Source: an uncultured Pelagibacteraceae bacterium | GTDB taxonomy: Bacteria; Pseudomonadota; Alphaproteobacteria; Pelagibacterales; Pelagibacteraceae | Direction of reading: 5' to 3' | Length of the DNA stretch: 56,410 nt | NCBI GenBank assembly: GCA_902544135.1 | Contig: CACCBF010000008.1 | Location: 1 to 56,410 of the forward strand | Shown here: positions 48,735 through 56,410 of the stretch, piece after piece | How positions within the stretch are numbered: position 1 is the stretch's first letter | Layout of the letters: each line of letters starts with the position of its first letter | Made by a program: the position numbers and the translations under genes | Notes under the pieces: generated by a model | What the model was told of the DNA's origin: nothing | What the model saw: the letters and a program-made list of their open reading frames with translations, nothing else | Databases searched by the model: none

Positions 48735-50302
48735 TGATCAAAAAATTAATAACATTATTTAAACTTGGAAGAAAGGTTGCAAAATCAGATATTTTGGATA
48801 TAACCTCAAAATTTCAAAAGCCGCCTTTGTCTATAAGAATTTTATTTAAAATTTTATCTTTCTCTTTTTCATCTAAAAATAATGAACAAGTAAACAATAA
48901 TGAAGGGAAAGGGTTATCTAAATCTTTAGAGTTAATGGGTACAACTTTTATAAAACTAGGTCAATTCTTAGCAACAAGACCAGACATTATTGGCGAAACT
49001 TTATCGAAAGAACTTGAAAATCTTCAAGATAGATTGCCCCCTTTTTCCCAAGATCAAGCCAAAAAAATTATTAAAGATGATTTAGGAATTGATACTTACA
49101 ACTCAATTATTGATTTAAGCGAGCCTATTGCAGCTGCATCTATAGCTCAAGTTCATAAAGCTAAAATAGACGATAATGGAATAATAAAAGATGTTGCAAT
49201 AAAAATTTTGCGCCCTGATATTAAAAAAATTTTCAATGACGAAATTGATGCTATTATGTTATTTGCTTTCTTAGTTGAGTCTTTAATAAAAAAAACAAAA
49301 AGATTAAAACTTGTAGAAGTAGTTTTTTTACTGAAAGAGATTACTAATCTTGAAATGGACTTAAGATTTGAAGCTGCTGCTGCAAATGAATATGCAGAAA
49401 ACACAAAAAATGATATCGGTTTTAATGTTCCAAAAATTTACTGGAATTATACTAGTGAAAATGTAATGACACTAGACTGGGTAGAGGGTATCTCAATTAG
49501 AGAAACTGATGAGTTAAAAAAAAGGGACGTAGATACAAAGAAATTAGCAGAAGATATTATCCAAAATTTCCTTAGACATGCTGTTAGAGATGGTTTTTTT
49601 CATGCTGATATGCATCAAGGAAATATTTTGATAAATAATGATGGCCACATTGTTCCTATTGATTTTGGAATTATGGGCAGGCTCGATAAAATGAGTAAAA
49701 GATTTTTAGCTGAAATACTTTTTGGTTTTATTCAAAGAGACTACAAAAAAGTTGCTGAAGTCCATTTAATTGCAGGTTTAGTGCCAAAAGATGTCCCAAT
49801 AAATGATCTTGCTCAAGCTTTAAGGTCTATTGGTGAGCCTATTTTTGGTCAAGCAGTTAAAGATATATCTGGTGGAAAATTATTAAAACAACTTTTTGAT
49901 GTCACAGAAAAATTTAATATGCAAACACAACCACAATTGTTAATGCTACAAAAAACAATGGTGGTAGTTGAAGGTGTAGCAAGAAAATTAAATCCTGAAA
50001 CAAACATTTGGACTACATCTAAACCTATTCTTGAAAACTGGTTGAAAGAGACAAAAAACCCTATGACAACAATTAATGAAACAATTAATAGCACTTCAGA
50101 AGTAATAAAAAGATTACCAGAATTTCCAGAAATAATGGATAAAGCTAATCAGGCTCTTACTTTTTTAGCTAGTGGACAAATTCCTCAAAATTCAAATTCT
50201 TATAATTCATTAAGTGACAAAAGATCTGAAATGGTAGCTTTCAGAAATCAATCTATAATAGGTTTTTTATTGCTTGTAATTTTAGGCCTTCTGGTATTTT
50301 AA
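48734..50302 (+). CDS. ubiB: Ubiquinone biosynthesis kinase-like protein UbiB
   Basis: A 522-residue protein of the ABC1/ADCK/UbiB atypical kinase family needed for ubiquinone synthesis. The KxGQ motif appears in FIKLGQFLATRPDII near residue 74. AAASIAQVHKA near residue 133 is the Ala-rich nucleotide loop. FFHADMHQGNILI near residue 288 and PIDFGIMGRL are the catalytic and metal-binding parts. A hydrophobic C-terminal helix (about 503-522) anchors it. I took the ATG at 48734; a TTG at 48722 would add four residues. Confidence 0.95.
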   Translation: MIKKLITLFKLGRKVAKSDILDITSKFQKPPLSIRILFKILSFSFSSKNNEQVNNNEGKGLSKSLELMGTTFIKLGQFLATRPDIIGETLSKELENLQDRLPPFSQDQAKKIIKDDLGIDTYNSIIDLSEPIAAASIAQVHKAKIDDNGIIKDVAIKILRPDIKKIFNDEIDAIMLFAFLVESLIKKTKRLKLVEVVFLLKEITNLEMDLRFEAAAANEYAENTKNDIGFNVPKIYWNYTSENVMTLDWVEGISIRETDELKKRDVDTKKLAEDIIQNFLRHAVRDGFFHADMHQGNILINNDGHIVPIDFGIMGRLDKMSKRFLAEILFGFIQRDYKKVAEVHLIAGLVPKDVPINDLAQALRSIGEPIFGQAVKDISGGKLLKQLFDVTEKFNMQTQPQLLMLQKTMVVVEGVARKLNPETNIWTTSKPILENWLKETKNPMTTINETINSTSEVIKRLPEFPEIMDKANQALTFLASGQIPQNSNSYNSLSDKRSEMVAFRNQSIIGFLLLVILGLLVF

Positions 50303-51516
50303 TGCACAAAATGAAAAATTTAGCTGATAAAAAAATTTTATTTATAATTTGTGGAGGAATTGCTGCATATAAAAGCTTAGAATTAATTAGATTATTTAGG
50401 AAAAATAAGGCTTCTATAAAAACAATTTTAACAAGGAGTGCTAAAAAATTTGTAACACCCTTATCGATCGCTTCATTATCACAAGGGAAAGTTTACGAAG
50501 ACCTTTTCAATATAGAAAATGAGTTAGAAATGGACCATATTGCTTTATCGAGATGGGCTGATGTAATCATTGTTGCTCCTGCAACTGCAAATACTATTTC
50601 AAAACTTGCCTCCGGAAACGCTGAAGATTTAGCTTCAACTGTTATTTTAGCATCAAACAAACAAGTTTACTTGGCTCCTGCTATGAATGTAAGAATGTGG
50701 GAACATCAATCGACTAAGGATAATCTAAAAACTCTAAAGAATTATGGTTATAAAGTTATAGGTCCTATTACCGGTGATATGGCATGTGGAGAGTATGGTG
50801 AAGGCAAAATGTCTGAACCAATCGAAATATTTAATGAAATTCAAAATTTTGTTGAAAATAGGAAAGAAAATAAAAAGATTAAAGCTTTAGTTACCGCAGG
50901 CCCAACAAATGAATACATTGATCCTGTAAGATTTATTTCGAATAAATCAAGTGGTAAGCAAGGTTATGAAATTGCAAAATCTCTACATAAAAGAGGATTT
51001 GACACAACTTTAATATCAGGTCCGACTAATCTAGATATAGATCAAGAAATTAAACTTATAAAAGTTGAAACGGCGGATGAAATGTTTAAAGCTACTCAAA
51101 AAAATTTACCGACGGATATTGCAGTATTTTCAGCTGCAGTTTCTGATTTTAAGATTGATGTAAAAAGTAAAGATAAAATAAAAAAAAAAGATAGACTAAA
51201 TATCAAATTAGAGAGAAATGTTGATATCTTGAATTATATTTCAAATCATAATTCAATGAGACCAAAGCTAGTTATTGGTTTTGCAGCTGAAACAAAAAAT
51301 TTAGATTCGAATGCAATGAAAAAACTTAAAAATAAAAACTGTGATTGGATCGTTGCAAATGATGTGTCTAAAGAAAATATTGGTTTTAATAGTGATTATA
51401 ACGAGGTTACGATTCATTATAATGATCTTAAAAAAAATAAAGAGACACTTTCACATAAAAAGAAATCTGAAATCTCAGAGGAGATTGTTGATAGAATTGT
51501 CACTCACATGAATTAA
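50302..51516 (+). CDS. coaBC: Bifunctional phosphopantothenoylcysteine decarboxylase/synthase
   Basis: A 404-residue bifunctional enzyme (Dfp) for two steps of coenzyme A synthesis. The N-terminal flavoprotein decarboxylase has ICGGIAAYKSLELIR, APATANTISKLASG, APAMNVRMWEH near residue 130, and the Cys in DMACGEYGEG. The C-terminal ligase has VTAGPTNEYIDPVRFISN near residue 198 and AAVSDF. It overlaps ubiB and dut by TAATG junctions. A start at 50311 (MKN) is also possible. Confidence 0.96.
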   Translation: MHKMKNLADKKILFIICGGIAAYKSLELIRLFRKNKASIKTILTRSAKKFVTPLSIASLSQGKVYEDLFNIENELEMDHIALSRWADVIIVAPATANTISKLASGNAEDLASTVILASNKQVYLAPAMNVRMWEHQSTKDNLKTLKNYGYKVIGPITGDMACGEYGEGKMSEPIEIFNEIQNFVENRKENKKIKALVTAGPTNEYIDPVRFISNKSSGKQGYEIAKSLHKRGFDTTLISGPTNLDIDQEIKLIKVETADEMFKATQKNLPTDIAVFSAAVSDFKIDVKSKDKIKKKDRLNIKLERNVDILNYISNHNSMRPKLVIGFAAETKNLDSNAMKKLKNKNCDWIVANDVSKENIGFNSDYNEVTIHYNDLKKNKETLSHKKKSEISEEIVDRIVTHMN

Positions 51517-51953
51517 TGGTCAGAGTATTAATTAAAAAACTTGATCCTAAAGTTACTCTTCCATCTTATAAGACTAAAGGAGCTTCGGGCATGGACCTAA
51601 TGGCTTTTGTAAAGGAAAAAATTGTAATTAAACCACAATCCTCAGCTTTAATTCCAACAGGATTATCTGTCGCTTTCTCTGAAGATTATGAAATACAAAT
51701 AAGGCCGCGTTCTGGCTTAGCAGCTAAGAATAATATTAGTGTTTTAAATACTCCTGGAACTATAGATAGTGATTATAGAGGTGAGTTAAAAATTATCATA
51801 TTTAATCATAGTAATCATGATTTTATTGTTAATAATGATGATAGAGTTGCACAAATGGTTTTAACCCCTGTTGCAAAGATGGAATTAGAGGAAGCAAATG
51901 AATTGCCCAAGACTTTAAGAGGAGAGGGTGGATTTGGCTCAACAGGTAAATGA
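51516..51953 (+). CDS. dut: Deoxyuridine triphosphatase
   Basis: A 145-residue trimeric dUTPase that removes dUTP and makes dUMP for thymidylate synthesis. All five motifs are visible: GASGMDLMA, IRPRSGLAAKN, TPGTIDSDYRGEL, DRVAQMVLTP and RGEGGFGSTGK at the C-terminus. The start overlaps the coaBC stop, and the 3' end overlaps the next gene (ATGA). Confidence 0.97.
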   Translation: MVRVLIKKLDPKVTLPSYKTKGASGMDLMAFVKEKIVIKPQSSALIPTGLSVAFSEDYEIQIRPRSGLAAKNNISVLNTPGTIDSDYRGELKIIIFNHSNHDFIVNNDDRVAQMVLTPVAKMELEEANELPKTLRGEGGFGSTGK

Positions 51954-52699
51954 GTCAAAATTTAGATAAAAGCCAGGTTGCGAGATACTCAAGACAAATT
52001 ATCCTAAGGAATATTGGTGCTTTAGGTCAAAAAAAAATAATTAAATCTAAAGTTCTTATCATTGGAATGGGGGGGTTAGGTTGTTCTGTTGCAGAATTTC
52101 TTACTAGAGCAGGTGTAGGTAACCTTGGGATAATTGACTTCGATAATGTAGATATAACCAATATTCATCGACAAAGCCTTTATGATACAAAAGATATTAA
52201 AAAGTCAAAAGTTATAGTGGCAAAAAAAAAATTACATAAAATTAATTCAAATACAAAAGTTAATTGTTACAAAGTTAAACTTAATAGAAGTAATATTAAA
52301 AACATAATAAGTAAATATGATTATATCATAGATGGATCAGATAACTTTAAAACTAAATTCTTAGTAAATGATTATTGTAAAAAAACAAAAAAATTTCTTG
52401 TTGTAGGAGCTATAAGTAAATTTGATGGACATATCTTTACTTTTAATTTTAAAAATAAAAATACGCCATGCATAAGATCCTTTTTTCAAGAAAAAGAAAT
52501 CTCAGATGATATTTTAAATTGTGAATATGGAGGTGTTTTAGGAACAGTTGCGGGTATAATTGGTACAATTCAAGCTAATGAGATATTAAAAAAAATTTTA
52601 AACATTGGTAAAAATTTAAATGGATATATTCTAATACTTGATTTACTAAATCTAAATTTTAGAAAAGTTAAATTAAAAAAATTAAAAATATCTAAATAA
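51950..52699 (+). CDS. ThiF/MoeB/HesA-like ubiquitin-like protein activating enzyme homolog
   Basis: A 249-residue E1-like protein. ARYSRQIILRNIGALGQKK starts the family pattern, and LIIGMGGLGCSVAEFLTRAG near residue 35 is the ATP-binding loop. NIHRQSLYD, then YIIDGSDNFKTKFLVNDYC and GGVLGTVAGIIGTIQANEIL complete the adenylation fold. Canonical MoeB enzymes carry two CxxC zinc pairs. Here PCIRSFFQE has only one Cys and the C-terminus (ending KLKKLKISK) has no pair, so the zinc site seems lost. Its partner sulfur-carrier protein is not in the window. Confidence 0.85.
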   Translation: MSQNLDKSQVARYSRQIILRNIGALGQKKIIKSKVLIIGMGGLGCSVAEFLTRAGVGNLGIIDFDNVDITNIHRQSLYDTKDIKKSKVIVAKKKLHKINSNTKVNCYKVKLNRSNIKNIISKYDYIIDGSDNFKTKFLVNDYCKKTKKFLVVGAISKFDGHIFTFNFKNKNTPCIRSFFQEKEISDDILNCEYGGVLGTVAGIIGTIQANEILKKILNIGKNLNGYILILDLLNLNFRKVKLKKLKISK

Positions 52700-53145
52700 T
52701 GTTACAAAAAATAATATTATTACTTATTTTAACATTTTTTTATTTATCCAATTCTTTTGCGAATGAAATTTTTCTATCTTTAAAAAAAAGTAAGGTCAAC
52801 GTCAGATATGGACCTAGCTTAGAGTCACCTATAAAATATATTTATAAGAAAATTAATCTTCCAATAAAACAAATTGATAAAAATGAAAATTTTCGAAGGA
52901 TTATTGATGTAAAAAATAATAGCGGCTGGATACATGTTTCACAGTTGAAACAAATAAATTCAATTATACCGCTTAAGGATAAAATTTTATTTCAAAAACC
53001 ATCTAATTTTTCAAAACCTTTAGCAAAAATTAAAAAAGGTAAAATATTAATTGTTAAAAGATGTAATGAAAATTGGTGTCAAATTAAAACGTCCAAATTT
53101 AAAGGATGGATTAAAAACACCAATATTTGGGGGGAAATTAAATAA
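52699..53145 (+). CDS. Secreted bacterial SH3-domain protein
   Basis: A 148-residue protein with a signal peptide (hydrophobic residues 3-16, cut after SNSFANE) for the periplasm. Two SH3b-like modules are visible: KSKVNVRYGPSLESPIKYIY near residue 29 followed by GWIHVSQL, and ILFQKPSNFSKPLAKIKKGK followed by CNENWCQIKTSKFKGWIKN. Such domains often bind peptidoglycan or support wall enzymes. It is the last gene in the ubiE chain, overlapping the ThiF-like gene by TAATG. Confidence 0.85.
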   Translation: MLQKIILLLILTFFYLSNSFANEIFLSLKKSKVNVRYGPSLESPIKYIYKKINLPIKQIDKNENFRRIIDVKNNSGWIHVSQLKQINSIIPLKDKILFQKPSNFSKPLAKIKKGKILIVKRCNENWCQIKTSKFKGWIKNTNIWGEIK

Positions 53146-53160
53146 CTTTAAAATATTCAG

Positions 53161-53340
53161 TTATTTTTGTTGCACACACACGTCTTTGATTACTGGCATA
53201 TTTGCACAATCACCACATTTGGTTTTTTGCACAATACAACCATCATCAAGAACTTCAACATCAACAACTTTATCACATTTGGAACAAGTTGAAGCGATTG
53301 TAAGCCCACATTTTTTACAATTATAATTTTCAATTTGCAT
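53161..53340 (-). CDS. 59-residue cysteine-rich protein under a Fur-like operator
   Basis: A small protein with eight Cys (positions 8, 11, 19, 22, 35, 42, 45, 55). CKKCG and CSKC near the start form a zinc-ribbon-like pair, and KCGDC adds a third CxxC. There is no signal peptide. I chose ATG at 53340; a GTG at 53346 would add two residues. It could bind zinc, iron or an Fe-S cluster, but I do not recognise a named family. Two near-consensus Fur boxes lie 47-95 bp upstream, so iron-dependent expression is inferred. It converges with the SH3 gene (15-bp gap). Confidence 0.65.
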   Translation of the reverse strand: MQIENYNCKKCGLTIASTCSKCDKVVDVEVLDDGCIVQKTKCGDCANMPVIKDVCVQQK

Positions 53341-53386
53341 AAACACAAAAATAATATGATGAAAAATGCTTTCAAGAAAAATCTAT

Positions 53387-53405
53387 GAGAATAATTATCA
53401 TTAGC
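53387..53405 (-). promoter_or_regulatory. Fur-box-like operator, proximal
   Basis: On the minus strand it reads GCTAATGATAATTATTCTC, 16 of 19 positions matching the classical Fur consensus GATAATGATAATCATTATC. It starts 47 bp upstream of the Cys-rich gene ATG. Confidence 0.6.
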
Positions 53406-53416
53406 ACATTTTTTTT

Positions 53417-53435
53417 GATAATGATAATTATTATC
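53417..53435 (+). promoter_or_regulatory. Fur-box-like operator, distal
   Basis: It reads GATAATGATAATTATTATC, 18 of 19 positions matching the classical Fur consensus. Its centre is 30 bp (about three turns) from the proximal box, and the two are in opposite orientation. They share a perfect 13-bp inverted repeat (53391-53403 and 53419-53431). Confidence 0.7.
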
Positions 53436-53476
53436 AAGAATTATCTAAAAAACGAATTATGATTTTTTAAAAATTT

Positions 53477-53716
53477 TTAATTTTTCGACTTGCTTGCCCA
53501 CCATTTATCTAAAATGAAATACCAAACGGAGTTAGCTATTGGTTCAACAATCGCATCAGTCAACGCAATCATAAAAGAAACGTCAGCAACTAACATTAAA
53601 ACAGTTATAGCTATCGCGAAGTGTCCAATTGTATAGATTATTGTTCTAAGGATAGAACCTTTATTATTTTGGTAAATATTACTTGCTGCTTTAAATATTC
53701 CGCTAGTTATTTCCAT
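53477..53716 (-). CDS. DUF2061 small membrane protein
   Basis: A 79-residue protein with two membrane helices. GSILRTIIYTIGHFAIAI near residue 19 and ALTDAIVEPIANSVWYFILDK near residue 51 match the DUF2061 pattern, a family of small inner-membrane proteins of unknown function. It overlaps the upstream dioxygenase-like gene by 14 bp, so they are translated together. Its stop lies 42 bp from the Fur-like box. Confidence 0.8.
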   Translation of the reverse strand: MEITSGIFKAASNIYQNNKGSILRTIIYTIGHFAIAITVLMLVADVSFMIALTDAIVEPIANSVWYFILDKWWASKSKN

Positions 53717-54314
53717 TTTGTTCCTTAAAAGGGCTTTCTAGAACGCAAGCTACTAAGTGAATTCTAGCCTGTTCCCCACCATTAAAGAAATTATGATATT
53801 TTGTGTTGTTGGTTATCCAAACTTTACCATCAGCAGGGAGATGTTTTGCAACATTCTCGATTACCATCGAACAACCCTTGTTAGTAATAATTGGTACGTG
53901 CAGCCTACACTCTGGGTCTTTATGCCAGCTGAGTGTTGACCTTGGCTCTTTTAACAAAAGTCTTACTCTGCCCAGTTTAAATCTTTTACTTAATGTGTCA
54001 TAAACTTCTTTAAAATAAGTATTTTCAAATTCAGGGATTAATTGTGTATATTTAGACTCATCTATATCAACATCTCTACAAACTTCTTTTCCAGTTTCAT
54101 CTGCTATAGTCCAGTATTTACCTCGAATATTATTTCCTTCAATAGAGCTTTTATCATTTGGAATTTGATTTAACGATATTGCACCAAAATGTGTTACTCC
54201 AGGAGAGTTAAATTTTTTAGCTTTTAAAATTTTATCTAAATCTTCCCTCAATCTTATGATATCAAAATTAAGATCTGGAACCTCATAAAAATCATCGAAA
54301 GTTACTGATGGCAT
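53703..54314 (-). CDS. Aspartyl/asparaginyl beta-hydroxylase-like dioxygenase
   Basis: A 203-residue protein with the 2-oxoglutarate/Fe(II) dioxygenase motif: SWHKDPECRLHVPIITN near residue 128 gives the H-x-D iron ligands, and ARIHLVACV near residue 182 gives the distal His and the 2-oxoglutarate Arg. The middle has KYHNFFNGGEQ. This resembles the aspartyl/asparaginyl beta-hydroxylase fold, whose small bacterial and phage-type members have unknown targets. It starts 21 bp after the katG stop on the same strand. Confidence 0.78.
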   Translation of the reverse strand: MPSVTFDDFYEVPDLNFDIIRLREDLDKILKAKKFNSPGVTHFGAISLNQIPNDKSSIEGNNIRGKYWTIADETGKEVCRDVDIDESKYTQLIPEFENTYFKEVYDTLSKRFKLGRVRLLLKEPRSTLSWHKDPECRLHVPIITNKGCSMVIENVAKHLPADGKVWITNNTKYHNFFNGGEQARIHLVACVLESPFKEQNGNN

Positions 54315-54335
54315 AAAATAATCATTTAGTTTTTG

Positions 54336-56410
54336 TTAATTTAATTTCAAGTCAAATCTGTCCGAATTCATTACTTTAACCCACGCTGCGATAAAATCAT
54401 TAATGAATTTATCCCCTGAATCTTCACATGCATAAACCTCTGCTAGGGCTCTTAATTGAGAATTTGAACCAAAAATCAAATCAACTCTTGTCGCTTTCCA
54501 TTTAATTTTTTGTGTCTTTCTGTCTTTACCCAAAAACGTTTGCTCTGACTCATCTTCTTCTTTCCATGTTGTATTCATATCTAGTAAGTTTATGAAATAA
54601 TCATTTGTCAGACTACCAGGTCTTTTTGTAAAAACACCATGTTCTGAATTGTCATAATTAGTATCTAAAACTCTCATTCCACCTATTAGAGCCGTCATTT
54701 CAGGCGCTGTTAAACCCATTAACTGAGCCTTATCTACTAATTTTTCTTCTGCAGAAACATTTGAAGCTCCACCATTCAAGTAGTTTCTAAAGCCATCTGC
54801 TTGTGGCTCTAGAAGGCCAAATGAATTAATATCGGTTTGGTCTTGTCTCGCATCTCCTCTTCCTGCTGAAAATGGAACTTTAACTTTAAAACCAGCTTTT
54901 TTTGCGGCCATTTCTACTCCAACACCACCTGCTAGTACAATTAAATCGGCCATTGAAACACTTTTTTTATTACTGTCAAATTTACTTTTGATTTTACTCA
55001 AGGCTTTAATCACATTCGATAACTTCTTAGGATTATTAACTTTCCAATTTTTTTGGGGCTCTAACATTATTCTTGCACCATTAGCACCACCTCTTTTGTC
55101 TGATCCTCTAAAAGTCGACGCTGACGCCCAAGCGGTTGATACTAAATCTGAAATCGATATTTTTGATTTAGAAATTTTATTTTTCAAATCTTTAATATCT
55201 TTTGACTTGAGTTTATATTTTGGTTTATCTATTGGGTCTTGCCAAATTAACTGTTCTTTTGGAACTTCACTACCAAGATAACAAACTCTAGGACCCATAT
55301 CTCTGTGAGTTAATTTAAACCAAGCTCTTGCAAAAGCATCATGAAACTCTTTTGGATTTTGATGAAAATGTTTTGTAATAGGGCCATAACTTGGATCAAC
55401 TTTCATTGAGATATCAGTTGTTTGCATCATGGGTGGGTGTAGCACACCTTTCTTATGTGCATCAGGAACCATTTTAATTTCTTGACCGTTTTTCTTAGGC
55501 GTCCATTGGTGAGCACCAGCAGGGCTTTTTGTAAGCTCCCATTCATGTCCATATAAACAATCTAAATAGCCCATGTCCCATCTAATGGGATTTTGAGTCC
55601 AGGCTCCCTCGATACCACTGCTTATTGTATCTACACCTTTTCCAGACTTGTAACCACTATTCCATCCAGTAGACTGGTCTTGAAGTTTTGAAGCCTCAGG
55701 ATCAGGACCCTTAAATGACTCAGATGCTGCACCATGCGATTTTCCAAACGTATGTCCCCCAGCAACTAATGCAGCTGTCTCATAATCATTCATAGCCATT
55801 CTGCCAAATGTCTCTCTAATATCATGTGCTGCAAGTTTTGGATCTGGATTAGCATCAGGACCTTGGGGGTTAACATAAATTAATCCCATATGTGAAGCAC
55901 CTAATGGCTGTTCTAAATCTCTTTTTCCACTATATCTCTCAACACCTAACATTTCTTTTTCCGAGCCCCAATAGATATCATCTTCTGGCTCCCAAATGTC
56001 TGTTCTACCAGCTCCAAAACCAAAAGTTTTGAAACCCATTGAGTCTAACGCAACATTACCAACAAGTATAAATAAATCAGCCCATGAAATTTTTCTTCCG
56101 TACTTCTTTTTGATCGGCCATAAAAGCAATCTAGCTTTATCCAAATTCACATTATCTGGCCAAGAATTAAGAGGAGCAAATCTTTGATTACCTGTTCCAG
56201 CTCCGCCTCTACCGTCACCAGTTCTGTAAGTTCCTGCAGCGTGCCAAGCAAGCCTAATAAAGAGTGGTCCATAATGACCGTAATCAGCTGGCCACCACTC
56301 TTGTGAATCAGTCATTAATTTTTTTAAATCTTTTTTAAGTGCTTTATAATTAAGTTTTTTAAACTCTTTAGCGTAACTAAATTTTTTATCCATAGGGTTA
56401 GATAAATTTG
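54336..56410 (-). CDS. katG: Catalase-peroxidase, 5' end outside the window
   Basis: A heme enzyme that removes hydrogen peroxide by catalase and peroxidase reactions. At the right edge the frame is open beyond the ATG at 56393, and the residues before it (NLSNP) match the KatG segment SNPMG-x-x-F-x-Y, so that ATG is internal. [13 protein letters not shown] holds the distal Arg/Trp/His, and LIYVNPQGP holds the adduct Tyr. [10 protein letters not shown] holds the proximal His. The second, non-heme-binding repeat follows, with [18 protein letters not shown]. At least 691 residues are visible of about 720-740. Confidence 0.96.
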   Translation of the reverse strand, partial: NLSNPMDKKFSYAKEFKKLNYKALKKDLKKLMTDSQEWWPADYGHYGPLFIRLAWHAAGTYRTGDGRGGAGTGNQRFAPLNSWPDNVNLDKARLLLWPIKKKYGRKISWADLFILVGNVALDSMGFKTFGFGAGRTDIWEPEDDIYWGSEKEMLGVERYSGKRDLEQPLGASHMGLIYVNPQGPDANPDPKLAAHDIRETFGRMAMNDYETAALVAGGHTFGKSHGAASESFKGPDPEASKLQDQSTGWNSGYKSGKGVDTISSGIEGAWTQNPIRWDMGYLDCLYGHEWELTKSPAGAHQWTPKKNGQEIKMVPDAHKKGVLHPPMMQTTDISMKVDPSYGPITKHFHQNPKEFHDAFARAWFKLTHRDMGPRVCYLGSEVPKEQLIWQDPIDKPKYKLKSKDIKDLKNKISKSKISISDLVSTAWASASTFRGSDKRGGANGARIMLEPQKNWKVNNPKKLSNVIKALSKIKSKFDSNKKSVSMADLIVLAGGVGVEMAAKKAGFKVKVPFSAGRGDARQDQTDINSFGLLEPQADGFRNYLNGGASNVSAEEKLVDKAQLMGLTAPEMTALIGGMRVLDTNYDNSEHGVFTKRPGSLTNDYFINLLDMNTTWKEEDESEQTFLGKDRKTQKIKWKATRVDLIFGSNSQLRALAEVYACEDSGDKFINDFIAAWVKVMNSDRFDLKLN

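Noticed and set aside
53190..53375. A 61-residue frame on the minus strand overlapping the Cys-rich gene
   Set aside because: It is a shifted-frame shadow; the chosen frame has the ordered CxxC pairs and a start just beyond the Fur-like boxes.
53385..53462. A 25-residue hydrophobic frame on the plus strand across the Fur-like boxes
   Set aside because: Its Ile-rich content is created by the ATAAT-type operator sequence; no ribosome binding site and no neighbour on that strand.

Overview
The window is AT-rich, densely packed bacterial DNA with very short intergenic gaps and many stop/start overlaps. The gene families point to an alphaproteobacterium of the SAR11/Pelagibacterales type. Supporting evidence is an SUV3-type RNA helicase, a CarD regulator, COQ7-type ubiquinone hydroxylase, a HIG1-domain protein, the rpsT-dnaA-dnaN neighbourhood, and LptM between argH and lysA. 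This placement is inferred from gene content and base composition, not from a database search. I see no phage, insertion sequence or CRISPR array.

Left part (1-5910): the 5' part of gyrB runs off the left edge, followed by tRNA-Ser(GGA). Next comes a small surface-glycan-like cassette: a GDPD-like protein, a HAD-nucleotidyltransferase fusion, a WavE-like protein and an FkbM methyltransferase. Centre-left (5907-15472): a long minus-strand translation operon (glycosyltransferase, thrS, infC, rpmI, rplT, pheS, pheT, lepA), to which the FkbM gene is coupled by a GTGA overlap. Then come an alpha/beta hydrolase, gltB-gltD, uppP, an EamA transporter, and aceE-aceF. AceE carries an extra N-terminal lipoyl domain. 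An acetyl-CoA acetyltransferase and tRNA-Arg(ACG) follow.

Centre-right (29992-45098): a thioesterase, the SUV3-like helicase, a TerB-like protein, fdxA, and CarD with a lysine-rich tail. A 25-residue Lys/Arg-rich micro-gene follows with its own promoter, leader hairpin and shared terminator. Then come an acyl-CoA synthetase, tRNA-Leu(CAA), YqaA-dsbB-coq7, an HNH protein, an esterase, a HIG1 protein, a TlpA-like thioredoxin, argH-lptM-lysA-plsC, and dnaN-dnaA. Upstream of dnaA is a 309-bp AT-rich spacer with two DnaA-box-like direct repeats, a candidate origin or dnaA control region.

Right part (46822-56410): rpsT, mutM, then a six-gene plus-strand chain (ubiE, ubiB, coaBC, dut, a ThiF/MoeB-like protein, an SH3 protein) in which every junction overlaps. 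On the minus strand at the right edge are katG (5' end outside the window), a 2-oxoglutarate/Fe(II) dioxygenase-like gene, a DUF2061 membrane protein, and an eight-cysteine 59-residue protein. The last is preceded by two oppositely oriented near-consensus Fur boxes.

The best candidates for something undescribed are the Fur-box/Cys-rich micro-gene beside katG, the Lys/Arg-rich micro-gene, the lipoyl-AceE fusion, and the HAD-nucleotidyltransferase fusion with an internal ribosome binding site.
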